A stretch of DNA of 64,000 nt from the NCBI RefSeq assembly GCF_026626745.1, contig NZ_JAPNJW010000002.1:4984151-5048150 (forward strand), in the 5' to 3' direction. Shown here one piece after another: positions 1 through 7,645 of this stretch. Each line of letters starts with the position of its first letter. Position 1 is the first letter of the stretch. Under the pieces are notes generated by a model. That model was given only the letters and a program-made list of their open reading frames with translations, did no database searches and was not told the DNA's origin. The stretch is from Nannocystis sp. RBIL2. Its GTDB lineage: Bacteria; Myxococcota_A; Polyangia; Nannocystales; Nannocystaceae. A program made the position numbers and the translations under genes.

Positions 1-19
1 GCCCGGCGGGCCCGAAGGC

Positions 20-37
20 CATGTCCGAAAGGACACC
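20..37. repeat. Single CATG-N10 hairpin (14-nt element)
   Basis: CATG at 20-23 is followed by TCCGAAAGGA and then CACC, matching the window-wide element CATG-YCY-N4-RGR-CANN. It can fold as GTCC/GGAC with a four-base loop. It is the leftmost member of the family and lies in the non-coding left edge. Confidence 0.55.
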
Positions 38-79
38 TTCGGACTCGCCCGGTCTCGCTCGTTTCCGCGCATTATCTGC

Positions 80-118
80 TGTGCGAGCCCCTGGCCACCC
101 CTGGGGCTCGCACATTTT
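80..118 (+). terminator. Rho-independent terminator of a gene left of the window
   Basis: A 12-bp perfect stem (80-91 with 103-114, arms TGTGCGAGCCCC and GGGGCTCGCACA) has an 11-base loop and is followed by TTTT at 115-118. The T-run lies on the plus strand, so it would end a plus-strand transcript entering from outside the window. Confidence 0.65.
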
Positions 119-131
119 CGCCCTTGAAACA

Positions 132-149
132 TTCACCCGTTCGGGTGAA
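132..149. promoter_or_regulatory. Palindromic operator candidate upstream of arsR-type gene
   Basis: TTCACCCG at 132-139 and CGGGTGAA at 142-149 form a perfect 8+8 inverted repeat with a TT spacer, ending 11 bases before the ATG at 161. ArsR-family dimers bind such short palindromes near their own start, so autoregulation is the likely reading. This is inference from position and symmetry only. Confidence 0.5.
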
Positions 150-160
150 CATATTCGCGC

Positions 161-493
161 ATGAGCCTCGACCACACCCTCTCGGCGCTGGCCGACCCGA
201 CGCGCAGGGCCATCTTTCAGCGGCTGAGCGGCGATGAGGCGCGGGTGACCGACGTCGCGGAGCGGTTCCCGATCTCCCTCAACAGCGTTTCAAAACACAT
301 CCGCGTGCTCGAGCGCGCCGGCCTCGTGCGCCGGCGCGTCGCGGGCCGCGAGCACCTCCTCACCGCCGACCGCAGGCCCCTCGACGAGCTGGCGGCATGG
401 GTCGAACAGACGCGCGCGTTCTGGTCCACCAGGCTGGACGCGCTCGAGGCCCTGCTCGCCGAAGACGACCCCGATTGCAAGGAGCGACGATGA
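161..493 (+). CDS. ArsR-family winged-helix transcriptional regulator
   Basis: A 110-residue protein of normal length for small ArsR regulators. The N-terminal helix has the family signature LADPTRRAIF (residues 10-19). The HTH recognition helix is near residues 41-54 (NSVSKHIRVLERAG), followed by a wing rich in Arg (55-68). No Cys metal-binding motif is present, so it is not a classical metal sensor. It belongs to the ArsR subgroup that sits beside SRPBCC/AHSA1 genes. Its stop overlaps the next start (ATGA at 490-493), so the two genes are translationally coupled. A perfect palindrome just upstream may be its operator. Ligand unknown. Confidence 0.88.
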   Translation: MSLDHTLSALADPTRRAIFQRLSGDEARVTDVAERFPISLNSVSKHIRVLERAGLVRRRVAGREHLLTADRRPLDELAAWVEQTRAFWSTRLDALEALLAEDDPDCKERR

Positions 494-1521
494 ACGACCA
501 CGGACAGATCCTCGACCCCGGCACCGTACGCATCGAGCGGGTGCTCCCCGGCCCCATCGAGCGGGTCTGGCGCTACATCACCGAGTCCGAGCTGCGCGCC
601 CGCTGGCTCGCGGCCGGCGCGTTCGAGCTGCGGCCCGGCGGTCGCGCCGAGCTCCGCTTCGACCACGCCTCGCTCTCGGCCGAGAAGGCTTACCCCGAGC
701 GCTACAAGAGCGCCGAGGGGGCGCGCGGCGTCGAGACAGTGCTCGCCTGCGAGGCGCCGCGGCTGCTCACGATCACCTGGGGCGGCGCCGGCCAGCCCGC
801 CGAGGTGTCCTTCGAGCTCACGCCTATCGACGACAGGGTACGGCTCGTGGTGACCAGCCGGCGCCTGGCCACCCGCGACGACCTCGTCGGCACCGCCTCC
901 GGCTGGCACGCGCACCTGGCGATCCTCGGCGACGTGCTGGCCGAGCAGCCGCCGCGCGGCTTCTGGTCGACGCACGAGGCCGCAGCGCGAGGTTATGCGC
1001 AGCGCATGGAAGTCATGGACGAATACTTCCGCGGGTCGAAGAGCACCGGCCGCGAGCTCCGCGATCACGGCAGCGCGTGGTCATCGCTGCTGCGCCGCCG
1101 CCTGGGCGCGCCGATCGAGCGCGTATGGGCGGCGTGGACCGACCCCGAGGTGCTCCCGAAGTGGCTCGGCAAGCCGACCGGCACCTTCGCGGTCGGCGGC
1201 ACCATCGTCCTCGACCTGTCCCAGCCGCGCCCCACGACATGCAAGATCGTCGCGTGCGAGGCGCCCACCCTCCTGCGCACCACCTGGCGCTACGGCGACT
1301 TCGGCGAGAGCGAGGTCGAGCTCCGCCTCGCCCGCGACGGCGACGGCACCACGCTCGAGCTCGAGCACTTCGCCTGCAGCACCGCCGACGAGGCCCGCGG
1401 CACCGGCGGCGGCTGGGAGGTGGCCATCCACAGCCTCGACAATTTCTTGCGTGGCCTGCCTCCGCCCAGCGACATCACGTTCCCGGCGATGGACCACGCG
1501 TGGTCCAGAGTGGCCGGATGA
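490..1521 (+). CDS. Tandem SRPBCC (AHSA1/CalC-like) domain protein
   Basis: The start is the ATG in the ATGA overlap with the arsR-type gene, giving 343 residues. It holds two START-like SRPBCC domains, roughly residues 10-155 and 195-335. Each opens with the same element (PIERVWR/APIERVWA followed by a W-L pair), and each has the alternating strand pattern ending in a long C-terminal helix (HLAILGDVL; AIHSLDNFL). Single-domain AHSA1 proteins are about 150 residues, so this is an internal duplication or fusion. The family binds hydrophobic ligands in a cavity, and ArsR-SRPBCC pairs are common in actinobacteria and myxobacteria. Substrate unknown. The stop codon overlaps a CATG-type hairpin at 1520-1537. 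Confidence 0.85.
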   Translation: MNDHGQILDPGTVRIERVLPGPIERVWRYITESELRARWLAAGAFELRPGGRAELRFDHASLSAEKAYPERYKSAEGARGVETVLACEAPRLLTITWGGAGQPAEVSFELTPIDDRVRLVVTSRRLATRDDLVGTASGWHAHLAILGDVLAEQPPRGFWSTHEAAARGYAQRMEVMDEYFRGSKSTGRELRDHGSAWSSLLRRRLGAPIERVWAAWTDPEVLPKWLGKPTGTFAVGGTIVLDLSQPRPTTCKIVACEAPTLLRTTWRYGDFGESEVELRLARDGDGTTLELEHFACSTADEARGTGGGWEVAIHSLDNFLRGLPPPSDITFPAMDHAWSRVAG

Positions 1522-1594
1522 TGTCCTGAAGGACATGTCACGGCGGGCAGCGGACTCGCCCGGCGCAATGCCATGACATGTCCCATGAACCATG
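1520..1594. repeat. Two CATG-N10 hairpins
   Basis: The first unit is GATG (1520) TCCTGAAGGA CATG (1534). The second is CATG (1577) TCCCATGAAC CATG (1591), with extra CATGs at 1572 and 1597. Spacing between box starts is 14 in both. They lie between two plus-strand genes, the first directly on the stop codon of the SRPBCC gene. Confidence 0.6.
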
Positions 1595-1671
1595 TACATG
1601 CCGACGCGCGCCTGCGCCCGCTGCAGCCGCTTGCGCGCCGTCGCGGGCGCCGGCTATCGTCTCGATTCAGC

Positions 1672-2484
1672 ATGACGCCGTTGAGCGACGAGGCCCTGGA
1701 GCAGCAGATCGCCGCCGCCTTCGAGGCCGACGATCCCGCCGCGCTGCTGGCGATCGACCGGGCCCACGCGCTCACCCTGCCGCAGCTCGAGCGGGTCGCC
1801 CAGGCGCTCGTCGAGCTCAACGACGAGCTCGGCGTCGACGACGACGACCCCGGGCCGCTGCTCGCGCGCGCCGCCCTCCTCCGCCACGGCCGCGCCCTCG
1901 CGTGGACCTTCACCCGCGGCCGCGCCAGCTACGCCGTGGGCCGCGAGCCGCGGTGGTCGATCCTCGACGCGATCGCCTTCGCCGAGGCGTGGGACGAAGG
2001 CCTCGAGCTCACTGCCCCGGTCACGGCCCGGCTCCCGTGGCCCAGGGAGCTGGCCGCCCGGCTCGCGCTCGACTACGCCACCGACCTGCTGCACGAGCTG
2101 CGCGGCGCCTGCGACGACGAGACGCGCGATCTGCTGGTCGCGCGCCTGGCCGAGCTCCGCACTCTCGCGCCCGACGACCTCGACCGCAAGCAGCACATCG
2201 ATCGCGAGCTCGATGCACTGGCAGAGAAAGCCGACCGGTCCGCCAGGCGCAGCGCGGACGCGGCCGAGGCCGCCGGCACCGACCCCGCGCTCAACGAGCG
2301 CGCCTACGCGTGGGAGGGCGCAAGAATCGCCTGCCTCGCCGTCCAGCGCTGCCTGGCCGGCCCGCATGAGGCGCTGGGCGAGCTGTTCGAGCTGCGGCGC
2401 CAGGCCGTCTATCCCATTCACGCGGCCGAACACGACCGCGACCGCTGGTACTCGCGGGTGATGGCGGGTACGATGATTTGCTGA
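1672..2484 (+). CDS. Hypothetical protein with out-of-frame 3' end
   Basis: I do not recognise a family. The start chosen is the ATG at 1672 (MTPLSDEALEQQ), because everything upstream in this frame is low-quality Arg/Pro-rich translation. The product is acidic, helical and Ala/Leu-rich, with no signal peptide or membrane segment. The frame ends abruptly (…VMAGTMIC). A different frame then carries on with gene-like sequence from 2469 to the TGA at 2568-2570 (YDDLLNGDELVPDAVALLDR… to …EAYIAAQ). A one-base loss in the GGG at 2466-2468 explains this. The intact gene would therefore run 1672-2570, about 300 residues. It may be a real mutation or a sequencing error. Confidence 0.6.
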   Translation: MTPLSDEALEQQIAAAFEADDPAALLAIDRAHALTLPQLERVAQALVELNDELGVDDDDPGPLLARAALLRHGRALAWTFTRGRASYAVGREPRWSILDAIAFAEAWDEGLELTAPVTARLPWPRELAARLALDYATDLLHELRGACDDETRDLLVARLAELRTLAPDDLDRKQHIDRELDALAEKADRSARRSADAAEAAGTDPALNERAYAWEGARIACLAVQRCLAGPHEALGELFELRRQAVYPIHAAEHDRDRWYSRVMAGTMIC

Positions 2485-2608
2485 ACGGCGACGAGCTCGT
2501 CCCGGACGCCGTCGCCCTCCTCGATCGACTGTTCCGCGCGGCGCTCGAGGCCTACATCGCCGCGCAGTGAGGAGCTTCGGCGGCGTCTGGCCGTGTAAAA
2601 CTTCAGGA

Positions 2609-2626
2609 CATGTCCGATCGGACAGT
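2609..2626. repeat. CATG-N10 hairpin in a convergent gap
   Basis: CATG (2609) TCCGATCGGA CAGT: the ten-base core is a perfect palindrome and extends to a 7-bp stem CTGTCCG/… on the opposite read. It lies between the converging ends of the 1672 gene and the TPR gene. An A/T-rich palindrome-like stretch (CTTCC…AAAAGGGAAG, ~2749-2770) follows and could help terminate the minus-strand gene. Confidence 0.5.
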
Positions 2627-2778
2627 TCACGCCGCGGCGGAAGAGATCGGACTCGACGTGGACGCGATCTCGGATCCATGCACGCGCGTGACGCGGATCG
2701 ATCGCCACGCTGCCGAGAGCGCCCTGAAACCGGGGCGGGAGATCTCCACTTCCTTTTTTAAAAGGGAAGCGACCGCGG

Positions 2779-4089
2779 TCAGTGAGCGTGGTCGTCGCTC
2801 GAATACCGCGGGTTCATCGCCAGCAGCAGCGCCGTCTGCTCCTCGGCCGCTTGCGTGTGACCCAGCGCGGCGTGGGCCTTCGCGGCCACGTCGTGCAGCC
2901 GGGGCGTGCGATACGGCGAGCCGAGCGCCTGCTCCGCGAGCACCAGCGCCTCGGCCGGCTGACCCGTCTGCAGATACGCCTGCGCCAGGGCCACCTGTGC
3001 GTCGCCGCCCGGGCGCGCCGCGTGGTTGGCCTGCGCCAGCTCGAGCGCCCGCGCCGCCGGTCCGAATTGCAGGTAGTGCTGCAGCGCGTGACCCATGGCC
3101 GACTCCGGGAAGCGCGCCAGCTGCTCCTCCCAGCGCGCGGCCGCTCGCGCGATCAGCTCCTCGGCCCGCTGTGATTCGCCCGTGTGGCGATACAGGCCCG
3201 CGAGCGCGTCCATGTGCTGCGGCAGATCTGCGGTGCGGACCAGCGCTTCGTAGATCTCGATCGCCCGCGCGTGATCGTCGCGACGGTTGTGGATCTCCGC
3301 GATGTGCTCCTGCACCAGCCACCAGCCGGACAGCTCGCTGTCGGCCTCCTGCAGGTGCTTCAGCGCGAGCCGCAGATCGCCGCGCTCCATCGCCACCACG
3401 CCGAGCTGCAGCTTCATCCACGCCCTGCGGCGCGGATCGTTGGGGCCGGTGGCCTGCAGCGCTGCTTCCAACAGCGCCTCGGCCTGGGCCGGGTCGCCGG
3501 TCTTCGCGTGATAGAGCGCGAGCTCGGCGGTCGCTGCCACCGGCGAGGCCGCGGCGACCGCGGTGAGCTCCGCGAACGCGGCCTCGTACTGCCCGCGCTG
3601 CACGGCGATCTCCGCGCGCAGCACTCGCGCGCTGGTCTGCTCGTCGCGTCGCGGCACCGCGCGGCGGTCCATCATGTCGAGGTACTTCTCGGCCTCGCCG
3701 AGGCGGTGAATCGCGAAGTTGAAGCGCGCGGCCACCAGCAGCGGGCCGCTGCCCGCGGGCGCCATCGAGAACGCGTCGTCCAGGACCGCCTCGACGCGGG
3801 CGAAGTCGTGGATCTGGTTCGTCAGCCCCGCGCGCTCGAGCAGCGCCGAGCCGAGGTGCATCCGCGTCAGCCAGTCGCTGGAGCGACCGTCCGCGCGCTT
3901 CTGCAGACCGTCGATACGGCGATCGAGCTCGTCGAGCAGCGCCGCATAGCTCGGACCTGCGGTCGCGGCCCGCGCCTCGGGCGCGACGATCGACGGCGCA
4001 GACGTCTCGCCGCGGAAGAAGAAGTGCGACACGAGGGCCGAGACACCGAACGCGAGGACGGCCGAGACGAGGATCGTTTTGCGGTCCAT
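2779..4089 (-). CDS. Membrane-anchored tetratricopeptide (TPR) protein
   Basis: The start MDRKTILVSAVLAF was chosen because it places a single hydrophobic segment (residues ~4-22) at the N-terminus as a signal anchor. The longer reading adds only Arg/Pro-rich sequence. The 436 residues then form a run of TPR-like helical pairs, for example near LGEAEKYLDMM, GDPAQAEALLEAAL, GDLRLALKHLQEA, DHARAIEIYEALV, GPAARALELAQAN and GQPAEALVLAEQAL. TPRs act as protein-interaction scaffolds. The protein probably faces the periplasm. Partners cannot be read from the context. It is separated by ~70 bases from the DUF4331-like pair upstream on the same strand and could be cotranscribed with it. Confidence 0.8.
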   Translation of the reverse strand: MDRKTILVSAVLAFGVSALVSHFFFRGETSAPSIVAPEARAATAGPSYAALLDELDRRIDGLQKRADGRSSDWLTRMHLGSALLERAGLTNQIHDFARVEAVLDDAFSMAPAGSGPLLVAARFNFAIHRLGEAEKYLDMMDRRAVPRRDEQTSARVLRAEIAVQRGQYEAAFAELTAVAAASPVAATAELALYHAKTGDPAQAEALLEAALQATGPNDPRRRAWMKLQLGVVAMERGDLRLALKHLQEADSELSGWWLVQEHIAEIHNRRDDHARAIEIYEALVRTADLPQHMDALAGLYRHTGESQRAEELIARAAARWEEQLARFPESAMGHALQHYLQFGPAARALELAQANHAARPGGDAQVALAQAYLQTGQPAEALVLAEQALGSPYRTPRLHDVAAKAHAALGHTQAAEEQTALLLAMNPRYSSDDHAH

Positions 4090-4162
4090 GACTGTCGCTG
4101 CGAGGCCTCGATGGCGGCTCCCCGGAGGTTGGCACGACCGGGGAGCCGTCGGCAAACGCCGC

Positions 4163-4954
4163 CTACAGGTGCGGCGGCGCCAGGAACGGGAACTCCGCCT
4201 TGAACGGCACGTCGTTCTCCGGCGGGTTCAGCGGCAGGTCGGCGAACAGCGTCAGCGGCTGATCGGGGCCGAGCTTGAGCAGCACGGCCGCGAGCGTGAT
4301 GTCGACGACCGGGTCGGTGAGCGCGCGGCCGTTCGGGTAGCCGGTCGGCTTGCTCGGATCGTACTTGATCGTGTCGGGCACGATGACCGGCCCCGCCTGG
4401 TCGACCGTCTCCTGCACGGTCGCGGGCACGAGGTTCAGCATCATCAGGTCGTCGTCGAACGCGTCGTGGAAGAACGTGATGCTCGCGCCGATCTCGGGCA
4501 GCCACATGCCCGCGGCGTCCTCGACCGGGTTGCTGGCGTTGTAGTCGTCGCGGATCGAGATGTCCGAGCCCATGTTGAAGCCCAGACCCTGCGCCGCGGC
4601 GATGCCCGCCGTCCCGGCCTCGACCGCGCCGTGGCGGTCGATCTGCGTGTACGCGTCGAACGGCTCGGTCGGGAACACGAAGCCGTCGTCACCGCCGGTG
4701 TCGGTCGTGCCGTTGGTGGTCGTCGGCGACGTGGTGGTCGTCGGCGCCGTCGTCGTCGTCGTCGTCGCCGTCTCGTCCTCCGTCGTCACCGTGCCCGTCG
4801 GCCCCGTGGTGTCGGTGGTCGACGCGGTGGTGTCGGTCGTCTCGTTGGTGGTCGTCGTGGCGTCGGTGTCGGTGCTGCCCTTGTCGTCGCCGCACGCCGG
4901 CGCGAAGAGCAGCGCCGTCGCGAGAACTGCGTGGATGGTCACGTAAGTCTTCAT
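4163..4954 (-). CDS. DUF4331-like lipoprotein, C-terminal half
   Basis: 263 residues with a lipoprotein signal (lipobox LLFAPAC, Cys21), a Thr/Asp-rich linker (~24-90), then a domain matching the C-terminal part of DUF4331 proteins. That domain carries the characteristic DPVVDITLAAVLL stretch and the ending DLPLNPPENDVPF…FPFLAPPH. A strong ribosome site (AGGAGG) precedes the ATG. It lies 9 bases downstream of the gene with the N-terminal half. DUF4331 proteins normally carry both halves in one ~500-residue chain; here they are separate ORFs, and the second half has its own lipoprotein export signal and linker. Function of the family is unknown. Confidence 0.75.
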   Translation of the reverse strand: MKTYVTIHAVLATALLFAPACGDDKGSTDTDATTTTNETTDTTASTTDTTGPTGTVTTEDETATTTTTTAPTTTTSPTTTNGTTDTGGDDGFVFPTEPFDAYTQIDRHGAVEAGTAGIAAAQGLGFNMGSDISIRDDYNASNPVEDAAGMWLPEIGASITFFHDAFDDDLMMLNLVPATVQETVDQAGPVIVPDTIKYDPSKPTGYPNGRALTDPVVDITLAAVLLKLGPDQPLTLFADLPLNPPENDVPFKAEFPFLAPPHL

Positions 4955-4963
4955 GGTGGCCTC

Positions 4964-5608
4964 CTACTCCTTCCTCGCGGAGGTCGCCCACACCTGGATC
5001 GGGTTCCCGCCGGTGAGCACGTCCGTGTCGATCTCGATCGCCGCCGCGGTCACGTTTAACCCGGCGAGGAAGTCGCGCTTGCTGTCGAAGCTCACCGCCG
5101 CGGTGTCGAGCCCCTCGAGGTAGCCCTGCGCGTCGAAGAAGAACGGGTCGTCGGCGTGGCCCGTCCACACGCGCGCGAACTGTCCGGCGTCGAAGGTAGA
5201 CTCCACCGGTCCGACCGCCGGCACGTCCGTGCCGGGGATGCCCGTCCACTGGATGCCGATCTCGTCCTTCGCGTTGGTCCCGTAGCGCCAGTAGAACGTC
5301 AGGTCCGCCACGTTGTCGCCGTCGTTGTCGACCTTGATGGCGTACAAGGCGTTGCCGTCGTACAGCGCCGAGTCGTCCGGCTGCGGGCGGCTGTCGTTGA
5401 AGCCGGCCCAACAGACGATGATCGTGGTCTTGTTGGCGCCGCTCTCGAACACGTAGACATCGGTGATGTCCTGCGCGGCGTCCATCTTCACGAGCGGAGA
5501 CTCGTCGTGGTCGGACGCGCGGACGTTCGACGCCCACCAGTTCCCCCCGCAGATCGCAGCAGCCGCCACGATCACCAGCCCAGATTTCGCTCTCAAGTTC
5601 TTGTACAT
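4964..5608 (-). CDS. DUF4331-like exported protein, N-terminal half
   Basis: The start MYKNLRAKSG was chosen for its strong Shine-Dalgarno (GAGGAGG) and because it begins a clean signal peptide ending at VRA/SDHDE (~residue 30). The 214-residue product has the N-terminal signature of DUF4331: SDHDESPLVKMDAAQDITDVYVF (given here only in part: DHDESP…DITDVYVF), then beta-rich sequence. It stops where the family's middle would begin. It is translated just ahead of the C-terminal-half gene and probably co-expressed with it, so the two products may assemble into one fold outside the cytoplasm. Confidence 0.72.
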   Translation of the reverse strand: MYKNLRAKSGLVIVAAAAICGGNWWASNVRASDHDESPLVKMDAAQDITDVYVFESGANKTTIIVCWAGFNDSRPQPDDSALYDGNALYAIKVDNDGDNVADLTFYWRYGTNAKDEIGIQWTGIPGTDVPAVGPVESTFDAGQFARVWTGHADDPFFFDAQGYLEGLDTAAVSFDSKRDFLAGLNVTAAAIEIDTDVLTGGNPIQVWATSARKE

Positions 5609-6031
5609 CGAGCCTCCTCGTCCGGTCGGGCCCGCCAGAGCCGCGACCGTCGTCAAGTCGAAAGCATCCTACTCCTCCGCGGGTGCTTTGGATCTGCGGC
5701 CGACACGGCGAACACGAAATTCTCTCGGGCGACGACGCGCCTCCGCTCATTCGCGCGACGCGGGCGGCGAAATCGGCCGCGCTCGCGCCGGGTACGCCCC
5801 ACCTCGGCCGATGAGGGCCAACAGGGCCGTACGAACAGGACGACCGATCGGATCGGCAGCAGGCTCGACAAATTTTTTGCCGGGACTCACCGACCGAATA
5901 CGAGCATTCGACCGCACATTCATAAACCTTGCGAAGCGCAAGCGCGCGGCCGACGGGCCGGTTCGGAGCGTGTAACTTCCGCGGCGCCGTTACGATATCC
6001 TCGCGGACCACACCTGCGAAGGATGCTCCTG
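5609..6031. other. Divergent intergenic region, no gene seen
   Basis: 423 bases lie between the DUF4331 pair (minus) and the Cys-rich lipoprotein (plus), so promoters for both are expected here. The right half holds the most A/T-rich stretch nearby (~5869-5932, including ATTTTTT and ATTCATAAACC). I see no hairpin of the CATG family and no convincing ORF. Confidence 0.5.
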
Positions 6032-6802
6032 ATGCGTAAGGCAGCTTGGATTCTCATCTCCCCGCTGATTCTCGGCCTCGTCGCCTGCGGCGACAACGGG
6101 AACACGACCACCGAGTCCACCACCGACGGCACGTCGCAAGCCACCACCGACGCGACGACGGACACGACGACGGACGGCACCACGACGACCACCACCGGGA
6201 CGGATACCGAGAATCCGACGACCGGGCCGGACACGACGACGACGACGTCCCCGACGACGCCGACCTCGACGACCGACGACACCACGACGACGACCGACAC
6301 GACCACCACCGGCGGCGAGGTCACCTGCGAGGCGTACTGCGGGATCTACCTCGACGCGTGCACCGACTTCGCCGAGTACGACAACATGCAGGCCTGCCTC
6401 GACCAGTGCGGCCAGTGGCCCGTCGGCACGCCCGCCGACACCGCCGGCGACACGCTCGGCTGCCGCCTCTACCACGTGACGGTCGCCAGCACCGTCGACG
6501 CCAACGAGCACTGCCCGCATGCCAGCCCGAACGGCGCCGGCGTGTGCGTCGACGCGGGCGCGCCCAGCTGCGACGACTACTGCACCGACTACTTCGCCAA
6601 CTGCACCGCCGACCTCAACATGTACAACGACGAGGCCGACTGCCTCGATCAGTGCGGCCACTGGTACCCGGGCACCAGCGCCGACGTCGACGGCGACACC
6701 GTCGGCTGCCGCCTGTACCACGCAGGAGTCGCGGCGACCGACGACGAGCTGCACTGCCCGCACGCGGGCCCCGGCGGCGCCGGCGTGTGCGTCATCCAGT
6801 GA
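6032..6802 (+). CDS. Thr-rich-linker lipoprotein with duplicated Cys-rich domain
   Basis: The ATG at 6032 has GAAGGA eight bases upstream. The 256-residue product has a signal peptide with lipobox LGLVAC (Cys19), a long Thr/Asp linker (~20-92), and two tandem copies of a Cys-rich module. Each copy runs C-x3-C-x3-Y-x3-C … CLDQCG-W-x2-GT … GDT-x-GCR-x-YH … HCPHA-x-P … GAGVC. Copy spacing is ~80 residues. The even Cys count and lipid anchor suggest disulphide-bonded modules on the outer surface. The HCPHA and YH motifs could bind metal, but that is a guess. It is followed by a strong terminator. No known function. Confidence 0.8.
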   Translation: MRKAAWILISPLILGLVACGDNGNTTTESTTDGTSQATTDATTDTTTDGTTTTTTGTDTENPTTGPDTTTTTSPTTPTSTTDDTTTTTDTTTTGGEVTCEAYCGIYLDACTDFAEYDNMQACLDQCGQWPVGTPADTAGDTLGCRLYHVTVASTVDANEHCPHASPNGAGVCVDAGAPSCDDYCTDYFANCTADLNMYNDEADCLDQCGHWYPGTSADVDGDTVGCRLYHAGVAATDDELHCPHAGPGGAGVCVIQ

Positions 6803-6842
6803 CGATCGCCGCGCGGGCCCGCCCGCGCGCCTGGGACGAATG

Positions 6843-6886
6843 ACGCGAGCGCGACGACGAGGTCGTCGCGCTCGTGTGCTTTTTTA
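6843..6886 (+). terminator. Strong rho-independent terminator
   Basis: A 16-bp stem (6843-6858 with 6862-6877, one G-T wobble), loop GAG, then GC and six T (6880-6885). It is 40 bases after the stop of the Cys-rich lipoprotein gene and oriented to end it. Confidence 0.85.
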
Positions 6887-7645
6887 CGGGGCCCCTCGGC
6901 CTCACCGCAATGTCGGGTGTGGGCAATCGACTGCGAGGTCGGCTCCCTGCAGCTCGACGCCCGCCGCGCTCGGCGCGCTCCGCGACGGGACCCGACTCGC
7001 GCGACCAGGGCGATGCGGCCGACCACAGCGCGAGCTCCCGGTCTGCGCCGCGTGCTCCCGGCCGCTGTAGCTCGGGCACTGCGGCGAGGATCACGACCTT
7101 TCCGCGGTCCACGGCGAGGAATGTCGGCACGGCCCAGCGTCTGCAGCAGCCGACGTCGGTGCCATCGGCGATCCCTTAATAATAGGACCCGCTCGTCGCC
7201 ACCCAGCTGGGCACCCACGACAGCGAGCACAGCAACGAGCTTGCCTCGGTCGGTCGTGACGCGGATCGTTTGCCAAGATTTTCCCGGCAGAGGCGTCGCG
7301 GCGTCGGCGTCGGCCGACGCGCACTGCCACGCATGTCGCCCTCGGCTTCCTCCTCGCCAGTCCGCGTGAGCGCGGCGACACGCGGAACGCCTGCGCGTGG
7401 CGCAGCCGCGCCTCGGCTCCCGTGGTCATCGCGGCGTGGCCTTCGTCGTCCGCGGGGGGACGCGCTCGGCCCCGTTCGTCGCCCGCTCATCGAGTCGTCC
7501 GCTCGCAGCGGCCCCGGAACTGCCGGACCGCCTCGTATGGCGAACATCTCGGCCCGCGCTCGACTGCGCGCATGAACCTTCGGTCAGGTACGAAATCACC
7601 CGCGGGGCGATCGCCTCCAGACGGCGTTCGGCCTACCATCTGCAC
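6887..7645. other. Long non-coding stretch, nothing recognised
   Basis: About 760 bases with no convincing gene on either strand. Open frames here translate to Arg/Ala/Pro-rich sequence without domains or ribosome sites. There is no tRNA-like fold, CATG array or transposon end that I can see. It may hold the promoter of the IgGFc-like lipoprotein or a decayed gene. Confidence 0.45.

Noticed and set aside
7176..7547. Minus-strand ORF in the 6887-7645 gap
   Set aside because: Arg/Ser/Pro-rich, no ribosome site, no motif; not distinguishable from chance.
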